Below, one piece after another: positions 33,584-41,475 of a stretch of DNA of 64,000 nucleotides. Numbering within the stretch: position 1 is the stretch's first letter; every line of letters begins with the position of its first letter. The notes under the pieces were generated by a model, which saw only the letters and a list, made by a program, of their open reading frames with translations, made no database searches and had not been told where the DNA came from. This DNA is from Vibrio sp. 99-8-1. GTDB taxonomy: Bacteria > Pseudomonadota > Gammaproteobacteria > Enterobacterales > Vibrionaceae. The translations under genes were made by a program, and so were the position numbers. The stretch is taken from positions 62,001 through 126,000 of the forward strand of contig NZ_VTXE01000003.1 of assembly GCF_013114595.1 (NCBI RefSeq), read 5' to 3'.

Positions 33584-35134
33584 TTAGGTACGATTCGTCT
33601 TATTTTTACCCCTATTCGTTTGCTTAGTTTTGCTTAGTTTTGCTTCGCTATCAGCGTTGAAGTCGTCGCTAATTAACCATGCATTTTCGGGCTCCATTTC
33701 AGTTAGTATCGACGTTTTTACGTCTTTTGTAATACTTGCAGAATGAATAATGGTAAAGCTCTCAGTGTTAAGGTTGGCGCTGCGAGGGTCGAAATTATAG
33801 GTACCAATCACCGTGACATTATCGTCAATGGTCATTGTTTTTGCATGAAGACCAAAAATAGGAGTAGTCGGCAATCGCTTATACATATGCTCAGTCATCA
33901 CTCTTTGACGCACTTGTGCATTGGGTTTGAACTCATAAATTGCTACACCGGTGTTAAGCAGGGCTTTTCTGTTTCTTTGATAGCCGCTAAATGCTTCTAA
34001 GTTATCGTTTGAGGCGAGGCTGTTGGTGAGTATTTTTATGGTTATTCCTTTGTTCACTAACTGGCTAAGAAACTGACGATCAGCTTTGGTTGTAATCAGG
34101 TAAGGGGTTTGAATGAGTATGCTTTTCGTAGCGCTTTCTGCCAGTTCGATAAGCTTGCTTCTGGTAATGCTTCCGCCACCTAAAAAAGTCTCCTGATCAT
34201 TTTTACCCGGAATATCGTATATATACTCAACGTGATCCAAAAATAAAAACTTACCTTCATCCATTAAACGGCTAAAGGTATGGGGGACTTGTTCGATCTC
34301 TTTTTTGATGTCGGGATGAAAATTCTCAGGGTTACAGGAGTATGAGTGTAGCCTTGAAAAGTCTGGATTGCCTGAGTGTTGGGGGCCCAGAAGCGAGGTG
34401 TCATCCACCAGTTTCTCAATTGAAACACTAAGCTCGTTTTGCCAGTATTGCTCAAAAGAGGCTTTTACATTGTTAACCACTTTTCCGGCAAGAAAAACGT
34501 CTCGGTCTCTAAAGTTATAGGTGTGGTCAAAGCCGAAGTATTCATCTGCAATATTTCGTCCTCCAGTAATGGCGATTTGATCGTCAGCAATAAACACTTT
34601 GTTGTGCATTCTCTGATTAAAACCATGGAAATCCGTGGCAAGAGAGGTCATTTTCTCAACAATATTTTTGCCGATATTGGCATTGGGATTATAGATCTTA
34701 ATGTCGATGTTCTGATGCGCGGCAAGCATGATCAGCTCATTGCCACGAGCTTCCAGCATGATGTCATCTATTATCACTCGCACTTTTACCCCTCGTTCCG
34801 CTGCTCTAACGAGGTAGTCGGTAGCAATCAATCCAATATTGTCGACCGAAAAAATGAAGTACTGAACATCAATCGACTTCTCTGCGCGCTCTGTTAGCCA
34901 AGCGCGAGACATCATAGCCTCGGCACCTTGCTCCAGTACATAGACACCGGTTTTGTTTTTCATCACTGCCTGATATGGGGCAAGATAGTGCGACAATGGG
35001 GAAGGTGTTTTTACCGGCAGATCGGCACAATAATCTTTATCCGATAACGGAACGCTGTCAGGTGCTGAATGACAACTGATGAGAGCAATAGACAGTAGAC
35101 TAACGATGAATGGAATTAAGAGCGCTTTTTTCAT
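33584..35134 (-). CDS. Phospholipase D / cardiolipin-synthase-like lipoprotein
   Basis: 516 aa from ATG 35134. An N-terminal signal ends with lipobox-like 'IALISC' (Cys about 21). Two HKD catalytic modules are present: 'HNKVFIADDQIAITGGRN' (near 180) and 'HAKTMTIDDNVTVIGTYNFDPRS' (near 440). This matches ClsC-like phospholipase D-family proteins that transfer phosphatidyl groups or hydrolyse lipids at the envelope. TTG 35152 was rejected as start because the ATG gives a proper signal peptide and has GAGAA before it. The C-terminal tail is Lys/Asn/Thr-rich, encoded by a 10-bp tandem repeat near 33620. Monocistronic. Confidence 0.85.
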   Translation of the reverse strand: MKKALLIPFIVSLLSIALISCHSAPDSVPLSDKDYCADLPVKTPSPLSHYLAPYQAVMKNKTGVYVLEQGAEAMMSRAWLTERAEKSIDVQYFIFSVDNIGLIATDYLVRAAERGVKVRVIIDDIMLEARGNELIMLAAHQNIDIKIYNPNANIGKNIVEKMTSLATDFHGFNQRMHNKVFIADDQIAITGGRNIADEYFGFDHTYNFRDRDVFLAGKVVNNVKASFEQYWQNELSVSIEKLVDDTSLLGPQHSGNPDFSRLHSYSCNPENFHPDIKKEIEQVPHTFSRLMDEGKFLFLDHVEYIYDIPGKNDQETFLGGGSITRSKLIELAESATKSILIQTPYLITTKADRQFLSQLVNKGITIKILTNSLASNDNLEAFSGYQRNRKALLNTGVAIYEFKPNAQVRQRVMTEHMYKRLPTTPIFGLHAKTMTIDDNVTVIGTYNFDPRSANLNTESFTIIHSASITKDVKTSILTEMEPENAWLISDDFNADSEAKLSKTKQTNRGKNKTNRT

Positions 35135-35152
35135 GGTTCTCAACAAATACAA

Positions 35153-35516
35153 TTATCTTGGCCGGATGGCTAAGGAATATACTGAATAGAAAGCCATTTG
35201 TCATTTTAGCTTATAAAACTTCACTTATAGCCATAGATTGAACCAAGTTTGGCTTGGGTTATCTATCTAACAATACAATGGGTTAAGAGGTGATTAGATG
35301 ATGATATCCCTTTTACTATCAGTGAGTTATGAGTTTCCGACTAAGAGGTGAGCAAATGATGCTACAATAGCGCGCTGGGGGCTAGACCAAAAGCAAATAG
35401 TTTATTCAACAACTTAACTAATTCATCGTGTATGAAAATAGCTGGCTAGTCATTCTTTTTTCCAATATGGAGTTTTAATTCTATTCGTTAATTCGGGTAC
35501 ATTAACATCATAATTT
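35153..35516. other. Intergenic region before the BCCT transporter
   Basis: AT-rich spacer between divergent genes, presumably holding both promoters. I see no ORF, RNA gene or clear operator. Confidence 0.5.
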
Positions 35517-37121
35517 ATGAGTTATAGATCAAAAAAATACAGTATTGAATCTACAGATTATCAAGTTGGACAAGATAATATTAGCAAATGGGGCATGGAT
35601 GTTCACAACATAGTTTTTACCGCTTCAGTTGGCCTATCTATTCTATTTATCGCAACACTGCTCGTCCTCTCACCATCAGAAGCCAAAGCCGCCATTGACA
35701 CCGTTAAAGGCGCAGTTTTATCAAACTTCGACTTCCTCTTTATGTGGGGAGCCAACATTTTATTATTGCTTGCTATTGCTATCGCATTCTCACCATTGGG
35801 CAAAATCCGATTGGGGGGCGATGAAGCGACAGCCGACTATTCAACCATGTCCTGGATTGCCATGTTATTTGCCGCAGGTATGGGAATAGGGCTTATTTTT
35901 TGGGGCGTTGCAGAACCGACGGCATTCTTTACCGATTGGTATGGCACGCCATTAAACGCGGAGGCTTACACCGCCGAAGGCCGCGAAGTCGCATTGGGTG
36001 CAACGGTTTTCCACTGGGGACTGCACGCTTGGGCCATTTATGGCATGACGGCGCTCTGTTTGGCTTATTTTGTGTATAACAAAGGGCTACCGCTATCGAT
36101 GCGTTCGGTATTCTATCCACTATTGGGTGACCGAGTTTGGGGAAGAATCGGCGACGTTATTGATGTACTCACCGTGCTGGTAACGTTATTTGGCCTAGCA
36201 ACCTCATTAGGGTTAGGTGGCTCTCAGGCGGCGAGTGGCATTAGCCATGTGTTTGGCTTTGAGAACAGCTTGTATCTTCAGCAGTTTATTATCTTAATCA
36301 TCATGGGGCTGGCTATTATTTCCGTCATCCGTGGTATGGATGGTGGTGTAAAGGCGTTGAGTAATCTCAACATGATTATTGCTTTTGTGTTCCTTGGTTT
36401 TATGACGGTGCTGAACTTCACGACCGTTCTTGATTCGGTAGCAACTTCGGTTGTTGGCTATGTCAAAAATATTCTACCGCTAAGTCAAACCACCGGGCGT
36501 GAAGATACAACATGGCTACACGGTTGGACGGTATTCTATTGGGCATGGTGGGTAGCGTATGCTCCATTCTTTGGAATGTTTGTGGCGCGTATCTCTAAAG
36601 GCCGTACCGTTCGTGAGTTTCTTGTTTGTGTAATGATTATTCCTACTATGGTCACGACGGCTTGGATGTCGGTGTTCGGCGGTATTGCCATTGAACAAAT
36701 TATCGATAAAGTCGGCCTATTAGGTGCAGAACAAGGCATATCCGATGTATCGCTAAGCCTGTTTTATATGCTAGATGCTTACCCAATTGGTAATATTCTT
36801 TCTGTTATTGCGGTTGCACTGATCATCGTGTTCTTTGTTACCACATTAGACTCAGGCTCGATCGTGATTGATAGCATGACAGCGGGTGGCAAGTTAGAAG
36901 TGCCGTTAAAGCAGAAAGTGGTGTGGGCTGTTATTTCAGGTGCTATTGCAATGGTCATGTTGTGGATTGGTGGTACTCAGTCTATACAGGCTTTACAGTC
37001 CATTACTATTATTGCCGCCATGCCGTTTACCATTATATTACTGCTGGGCGCAGTCAGTTTGATCAAAGGATTGTTAACAGAAGTTGATAATCCAGAAGTG
37101 GCGACAGAGCTAAGCAAATAA
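35517..37121 (+). CDS. BCCT family betaine/choline/carnitine transporter
   Basis: 534 aa, 12 membrane helices. BCCT signatures are 'AAGMGIGLIFWGVAEP' (near 120) and 'FYWAWWVAYAPFFGMFVARISKGRTVREF' spanning TM8 (near 345), where the aromatic box binds the trimethylammonium group. BCCT carriers import betaine-type osmolytes with Na+ or H+, which fits a marine bacterium. There are no long acidic or basic C-terminal sensor domains, so osmosensing is not evident. An intrinsic terminator follows. Confidence 0.92.
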   Translation: MSYRSKKYSIESTDYQVGQDNISKWGMDVHNIVFTASVGLSILFIATLLVLSPSEAKAAIDTVKGAVLSNFDFLFMWGANILLLLAIAIAFSPLGKIRLGGDEATADYSTMSWIAMLFAAGMGIGLIFWGVAEPTAFFTDWYGTPLNAEAYTAEGREVALGATVFHWGLHAWAIYGMTALCLAYFVYNKGLPLSMRSVFYPLLGDRVWGRIGDVIDVLTVLVTLFGLATSLGLGGSQAASGISHVFGFENSLYLQQFIILIIMGLAIISVIRGMDGGVKALSNLNMIIAFVFLGFMTVLNFTTVLDSVATSVVGYVKNILPLSQTTGREDTTWLHGWTVFYWAWWVAYAPFFGMFVARISKGRTVREFLVCVMIIPTMVTTAWMSVFGGIAIEQIIDKVGLLGAEQGISDVSLSLFYMLDAYPIGNILSVIAVALIIVFFVTTLDSGSIVIDSMTAGGKLEVPLKQKVVWAVISGAIAMVMLWIGGTQSIQALQSITIIAAMPFTIILLLGAVSLIKGLLTEVDNPEVATELSK

Positions 37122-37175
37122 AACGAGCGCTTGTTTAATATTTGCGTTTAAACCAAGCGTAGTTAAATAAGTTAG

Positions 37176-37208
37176 AAAGCCTGATAAGGAAACTTGTCAG
37201 GCTTTTTT
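37176..37208 (+). terminator. Intrinsic terminator after BCCT gene
   Basis: The stem AAAGCCTGA (37176-37184) / TCAGGCTTT (37197-37205) is followed by six T in total. Confidence 0.85.
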
Positions 37209-37257
37209 GTTGGTCAGAATAAATCCACATAACGTTAGTTAGGGTGCTAATTATTTG

Positions 37258-37404
37258 GTGCAACTCTTGCTTTTTATGATGGTAAAGCAAACTAAGTAGA
37301 AACATTCCGATTTCATTATTTAAGGCATGGTCACTACTAATATCTGCGGCTACTGCACTGATAATAAAGTCTTTTAAATTTTGATTGTACTGATGACAGC
37401 AAGT
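37258..37404 (-). pseudogene. Decayed copy of the 55-aa small-protein family
   Basis: The minus strand reads 'KDFIISAVAADISSD' then 'NNEIGMFLLSLLYHHKKQEL' in one frame, aligning with the intact protein at 21656-21823 (shared D-F-I, Ala, N-E-I, F-L-L-x-L-L, His, Lys, Gln, Leu; one-residue gap). The frame is closed by a TAG just upstream and has no ATG, GTG or TTG before the conserved block, and the reading frame runs past the normal end. So this looks like a remnant rather than a working gene. The span 37209-37541 contains nothing else I can support. Confidence 0.5.
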
Positions 37405-37541
37405 CTATATTGATAAGCGAAGCTGATTACTGCGTATGCGATTAGTTTAATTGTGGCTGATAATTAATGGGAGTGAGTAGTATTGGGAAGGTGTATGTGA
37501 AATTTCCATACAGTGTTCATCGTTTGTTCTGTCTCTTTTGT

Positions 37542-37588
37542 TTTCGAATATTTCGAATATTGACTTTCTTTCCAATATTTCGGATACT
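37542..37588 (+). promoter_or_regulatory. Promoter and operator of the antitoxin-toxin pair
   Basis: -35 TTGACT (37560-37565), 17-bp spacer, -10 GATACT (37583-37588). The 9-mer TTTCGAATA occurs twice in tandem directly before the -35 (37542-37559) and as TTTCGGATA across the -10 (37578-37586). This is the layout expected for autorepression by the DNA-binding antitoxin encoded next. Confidence 0.6.
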
Positions 37589-37627
37589 TTGATGGTATAC
37601 AGATTTGCTTACGAAATAGAGAGAAAT

Positions 37628-38083
37628 ATGATGAATACTGCTACAAAACTCCCAAGTGGCGAAGAAATAGCACTGGCGAAGCTTGGTAGCCAAGAGTTGT
37701 CAGCGGTTATGGAAACTAATGGTGGAGCTCAAAGGATCAATGTTATCGATAAATCTGGTAAGACTCATGAAGTCACTATTCCAGCAAGTGCATTAAACAT
37801 GATGATTGAGGTGCTTACGCAATTAGGTCAGGGAAACTCTGTTAGTATTACACCTATCCATGCAGAACTCACAACGCAAGAAGGCGCTGACATGCTAAAT
37901 ATGTCTCGTCCTACATTTATTAAGCTTCTTGATTCTAAAGAGATCCCGTTTAGTCGAACTGGCAACCGTAGAAAAGTGGCCTATGCCGATCTTATTGAAT
38001 ACAAAAATCGTCTAGAAGAGATCAGGCTCGCGACCCTTGATGAGCTATCTGCCTTAGATCAAGAAATGGGGATGGGATATTAA
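37628..38083 (+). CDS. Excisionase-type HTH protein, probable antitoxin
   Basis: 151 aa from ATG 37628. The central to C-terminal region has an excisionase/MerR-like HTH, 'LTTQEGADMLNMSRPTFIKLLDSKEIPFSRTGNRRKVAYADL', shown here only as its start 'TTQEGADMLNMSRPTFIKLL' (about residues 80-125). The N-terminal half is unassigned. The frame extends upstream to 37538, but that would run through the promoter, so the later ATG was chosen. The stop shares one base with the next start (TAATG), typical of toxin-antitoxin modules. It likely represses its own promoter at the TTTCGAATA repeats and neutralises the PIN toxin. Confidence 0.75.
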   Translation: MMNTATKLPSGEEIALAKLGSQELSAVMETNGGAQRINVIDKSGKTHEVTIPASALNMMIEVLTQLGQGNSVSITPIHAELTTQEGADMLNMSRPTFIKLLDSKEIPFSRTGNRRKVAYADLIEYKNRLEEIRLATLDELSALDQEMGMGY

Positions 38084-38652
38084 TGTCATCATACACGGTA
38101 ATTTTAGACGCATGTATTATGTATCCAGCCCCACTGCGCAGTTACCTAATGTATTTATCTAACACAGGAATATACAGAGCGCGATGGACTGAACAAATAC
38201 ATGATGAATGGATTCGAAATTTTCTCCAGAACAATCCAGATACAGATCCTACTCGGCTGGAAAGAATCAAGCAGTTGATGAACGCTCATGTTCCGGATTG
38301 TTTGGTGGAAGGTTATGAACCATTGATTGATGGGTTAAAATTACCAGACGTAGATGATAGACATGTTGTTGCCGCTGCTATTAAAGGACAAGCAGAGTCT
38401 ATAATCACATTTAATCTTAGAGACTTCCCGTTAAAGGAGCTTGAACCGCTAGGTCTGACTGCAATACATCCAGACGAGTTCTTATGTGACATGTTTGAGC
38501 TAGATAGCAGCGCTTGCGTTAAGGCTGCTCAACAACAACGAAGTTCATTAAAACGACCACCAATGAACCAAGATGAGTTTTTAGCCTGCTTACAAAAACA
38601 GAGGCTGCCGAGTTTTGTCTCTAAATTAAAGAGCTTTAAACTGATGCTTTAA
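38083..38652 (+). CDS. PIN-domain toxin (VapC-like ribonuclease)
   Basis: 189 aa. The N-terminal PIN fold shows 'VILDACIMYPAPLR' with the first catalytic Asp (residue 9), conserved Glu/Asp in 'IHDEWIRN' (near 40), 'DVDDRHVVAAAI' with paired Asp (near 90), and 'IITFNLRDFP' (near 108). These acidic residues bind Mg2+ in PIN ribonucleases. A C-terminal extension of about 60 aa goes beyond a minimal VapC. Overlap of 1 bp with the HTH antitoxin gene and joint promoter support a type II toxin-antitoxin pair. The RNA target is unknown. Confidence 0.8.
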   Translation: MSSYTVILDACIMYPAPLRSYLMYLSNTGIYRARWTEQIHDEWIRNFLQNNPDTDPTRLERIKQLMNAHVPDCLVEGYEPLIDGLKLPDVDDRHVVAAAIKGQAESIITFNLRDFPLKELEPLGLTAIHPDEFLCDMFELDSSACVKAAQQQRSSLKRPPMNQDEFLACLQKQRLPSFVSKLKSFKLML

Positions 38653-38678
38653 TAGAAATCACTTACAGCTAAAACTCA

Positions 38679-39071
38679 CTATTTCAAGCACAAATATTGA
38701 GTAAGATCTTGTTCTACTTTCTTTAAGATTCCGAGCTCATGTTCAGAGCGACAATTCGCAATTGTTACCCAATAGTCTCCGGTTTCATCTGTTGCTGAAT
38801 ACTCGGCTCTCAACTCGTATTTCTTCCACGAAATTATCCCAATCAACATGGTCAGTACCAGAGTAGGTAAACCAAACGCAGGAACAAAAGCCCAAGTTGC
38901 CGCGGATAGGATTAAAGCCAAGCTAACAACATTGACCATATTGTCTTTCATGCTCAGGCACCTCAGATCGACTTTCTTTACTCTCTGCAATGAGTAAGTC
39001 TTTTTCTTGAACTTTAGCTCTCCATCCGTGATGTCGAAATCACTAGCAGAAATGGCATTACGAAATATCAC
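38679..39071 (-). CDS. Hypothetical membrane protein (130 aa)
   Basis: I cannot name it. It starts at GTG 39071 with GGAGA 9 bp before. A short N-terminal beta-rich region ('YSLQRVKKVDLR'), two central membrane helices (about 45-80, 'LALILSAATWAFVPAFGL' and 'LVLTMLIGIISW'), and a C-terminal soluble part with 'DYWVTIANCRSEHEL'. The arrangement resembles small DUF6232-like membrane proteins, but the match is loose. It lies 26 bp from the toxin gene's end, on the opposite strand. Confidence 0.6.
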   Translation of the reverse strand: MIFRNAISASDFDITDGELKFKKKTYSLQRVKKVDLRCLSMKDNMVNVVSLALILSAATWAFVPAFGLPTLVLTMLIGIISWKKYELRAEYSATDETGDYWVTIANCRSEHELGILKKVEQDLTQYLCLK

Positions 39072-39293
39072 CTTCGGTTATCTCCAACTTGAGTATACGT
39101 ATCTTATTAATATTTATGTAATTAATTCAATTAATTACATGGTTTTATGGTAAGTTAATGACTCATCTTTCGTCAATAGAATGGGGGGTGTAATCTTTGT
39201 TTTGGTAAGAAAAAACAGATGAGAATAATAGCCAGCAGCTTAGTCGCCACTTTTCGTATCCCAAATAGTGAAGGGTGGTAGAACGGTTATTTT

Positions 39294-39312
39294 AGCCTCC
39301 TTTTGGGAGGCT
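39294..39312. terminator. Weak hairpin downstream of the TrmH-family gene
   Basis: AGCCTCC/GGAGGCT with a 5-nt loop. There is no clear T-run on the minus strand, so termination is tentative. The rest of 39072-39362 is AT-rich and empty. Confidence 0.35.
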
Positions 39313-39362
39313 TATAATCTGAAGCCGGAAAAATTAACCTACCAGCCGTTGTAATGTTACCT

Positions 39363-40103
39363 TTATATCGATAACTGATAAGCGCAAATATTAACGGCGC
39401 TGGCAAGGTTCAATGAGTCGATCTTACCGTTACCTGCGATGGTAAAAGGCTGAGCATTACAGTCAGCTAAAGCTTGTTTAGGTACGCCACGGGCTTCGTT
39501 GCCAAACAGGTAACAGTCGTAGTCAGAAAATTGAGGCGAGTTAACCTTTTCACCCTGCATATCAAGATAGGCAAAACGTTCAAAACGCTGATTTAACTCA
39601 CTAAGCTCAACTGCTTGTTCAACAGGCAGGTGGAAAATAGCGCCCATGCTTGAACGTACGACTTTTGGATTGTAGGGATCGACGCTGTTATTACTTAATA
39701 ACAGGCGAAATTGCCCAAACCACGCGAGGCTGCGCAAAATAGTACCAAGGTTGCCGGGGTCTTGTACTTCATGTAAGTAGATACAACGCTCACCGTCTTG
39801 CAGAGGTGTTTTCTCTGCTTGAGCGGGTAAAGGAACACAGGCGATAATGCCTTGCGGTGTTTTGGTATCACTCAGCCCTGCCATCTGTTTTTTATTAATC
39901 GCAGTGATGGTGTAACAGTGGTTGAGCTGTTCTGCCCACGCTTGATACTCTTCAGTTACATATAAAATGGTCTCTTTTAGGTAGGGCTGAGACTGTGCGG
40001 CTTTATCCAGTTCGAGGATTAGATGCTCCCCTTCGACCAAATAGTGACCAAACTGCTCACGATATTTTTTTTGATGCAGCTTTTTTGCATTGTCCAGTTT
40101 CAT
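39363..40103 (-). CDS. TrmH (SpoU) family RNA 2'-O-methyltransferase
   Basis: 246 aa. The N-terminal substrate-binding domain is followed by the SPOUT knot with motif 1 'QDPGNLGTILRS' (near 113), motif 2 'LFGNEARGVPKQAL' (near 196) and motif 3 'IDSLNLASAVNICAYQL' (near 228). Such enzymes methylate ribose in tRNA or rRNA using S-adenosylmethionine. Shorter than RlmB/TrmH with full N-terminal domains but fits the SpoU-like group of about 250 aa. It is divergent from the RlmE-like gene. The specific RNA target cannot be told. Confidence 0.85.
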   Translation of the reverse strand: MKLDNAKKLHQKKYREQFGHYLVEGEHLILELDKAAQSQPYLKETILYVTEEYQAWAEQLNHCYTITAINKKQMAGLSDTKTPQGIIACVPLPAQAEKTPLQDGERCIYLHEVQDPGNLGTILRSLAWFGQFRLLLSNNSVDPYNPKVVRSSMGAIFHLPVEQAVELSELNQRFERFAYLDMQGEKVNSPQFSDYDCYLFGNEARGVPKQALADCNAQPFTIAGNGKIDSLNLASAVNICAYQLSI

Positions 40104-40265
40104 ACTTTGTCCAGTTTTATATATTGTGCGTTACCGAGTCGTAGCGGGGGATTGTACTCTTTTGTGTAGTAAAATGTCACCATTGGAAGTCAGGATATAT
40201 TGGCAAAACAACAGGACATGATTACAATAGCGCTCCCAATATTTTACCAACATGGCGAACAACCT

Positions 40266-40886
40266 ATGGCACGTTCAAAAACCAGTAAGAAATGGCTCGA
40301 TGAACACGTTAACGACCCTTATGTAAAAAAAGCTCAAGCCGATGGTTATCGATCGCGAGCGAGCTATAAGCTGATTGAAATTAATGAGAAAGATCAGCTC
40401 ATTAAGCCGGGAGATATCGCTATGGATCTTGGTTCGGCGCCGGGTGGTTGGTCACAAATTGTCGCTCCAATTGTTGGGGACAATGGCAAAGTGATCGCTT
40501 CTGATATCTTGCATATGGATGGCCTGATGGGAGTCACTTTTATTCAGGGCGATTTTACCGATGAAGCTGTCTACGACCGCATTTTGAAAAATTTAGATGG
40601 CAAAGGGGTTGATGTGGTGATCTCAGATATGGCCCCCAACTTGAGTGGCGTAAAAACCACTGACCAATACAGTTCAATGTATCTGGTTGAATTGGCTCTG
40701 GATATGGCACGTAATGTTCTAAAACCGGGCGGCAACTTTTGTGCTAAGGTTTTCCAAGGCGTTGGCTATGAAGAGTATGTTAAAGATGTTCGTACTTCTT
40801 TTAATAAAGTCATTATTCGTAAGCCAGCAGCTTCACGCCCACGTTCGCGTGAGGTATATGTAGTCGGCAAAGGATTTAAAGGGTAG
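40266..40886 (+). CDS. rlmE: RlmE/FtsJ-type 23S rRNA (U2552) 2'-O-methyltransferase
   Basis: 206 aa from ATG 40266. The Rossmann methyltransferase core has '[13 protein letters not shown]' for S-adenosylmethionine; the K-D-K-E tetrad is present in 'SRASYK', '[11 protein letters not shown]', 'CAKVFQG' and '[10 protein letters not shown]'. The usual neighbour ftsH is missing: ferredoxin and an oxidoreductase follow instead. The wording of the N-terminus ([31 protein letters not shown]) is closer to what I recall of Pseudomonas FtsJ than of the standard Vibrio RlmE, so it may be a second or acquired copy. The TTG start at 40200 was rejected in favour of the family-length ATG. Confidence 0.8.
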   Translation: MARSKTSKKWLDEHVNDPYVKKAQADGYRSRASYKLIEINEKDQLIKPGDIAMDLGSAPGGWSQIVAPIVGDNGKVIASDILHMDGLMGVTFIQGDFTDEAVYDRILKNLDGKGVDVVISDMAPNLSGVKTTDQYSSMYLVELALDMARNVLKPGGNFCAKVFQGVGYEEYVKDVRTSFNKVIIRKPAASRPRSREVYVVGKGFKG

Positions 40887-40900
40887 TTTAAGTCAATTCA

Positions 40901-40938
40901 CTCCCCTTTTCGCATCTTGATTAATGTGCTGAGGGGAG
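40901..40938. terminator. Possible terminator between rlmE and fdxA
   Basis: CTCCCC (40901-40906) can pair with GGGGAG (40933-40938) across a 26-nt loop between convergent genes. Modest support. Confidence 0.35.
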
Positions 40939-40980
40939 AAATTCTATTTGTTTTCCAGCTTTTTTACTTTTCAGCTATTT

Positions 40981-41304
40981 CTATCTTTCAAGTAAGGGAC
41001 GTTTGTTCTCTACGCCATTCCACTCATCCGCATCTTCGGGTGGCGGTATAACTTCAACAATATTGGGCCATATCTTACAAAGTTCGGCGTTGAGCTCAAT
41101 AAACTCAACTTGATCAGAAGGCACTTCCGTATCCTGATAAATGGCATCGGCTGCACATTCTGGTACACATAATGAGCAATCGATGCAAATTTCTGGATCG
41201 ATCACTAAAAAGTTAGGGCCTTCAAAAAAGGCGTCGACTGGGCAAACTGCCACACAGTCGGAGTACTTGCATTTGATGCAGTTCTCGGTCACTACAAAAG
41301 TCAT
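40981..41304 (-). CDS. fdxA: Seven-iron ferredoxin
   Basis: 107 aa, matching FdxA ferredoxins. '[21 protein letters not shown]' supplies the [3Fe-4S] ligands and one for the other cluster; '[16 protein letters not shown]' supplies the [4Fe-4S] ligands. The C-terminal extension (about 40 aa) is typical of the group. It transfers electrons in the cytoplasm; the partner is unknown here. It is divergent from the FAD oxidoreductase gene (171 bp between starts), so a functional link is possible but not shown. Confidence 0.93.
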   Translation of the reverse strand: MTFVVTENCIKCKYSDCVAVCPVDAFFEGPNFLVIDPEICIDCSLCVPECAADAIYQDTEVPSDQVEFIELNAELCKIWPNIVEVIPPPEDADEWNGVENKRPLLER

Positions 41305-41475
41305 TTAAACGCTATATCTTCATTTATCGAGTGGGGCATGATTTTAAAGAATAACCCTCAAAACACAAGTTTCTTTGTCAGTGATATCGTGTAAAATCCC
41401 TGCCATAATTTCGTATTTCGATCTTATCCTGCCCTGACGGAAAGGCCGTCCGGCATATAAAAGAGACATTTATCT

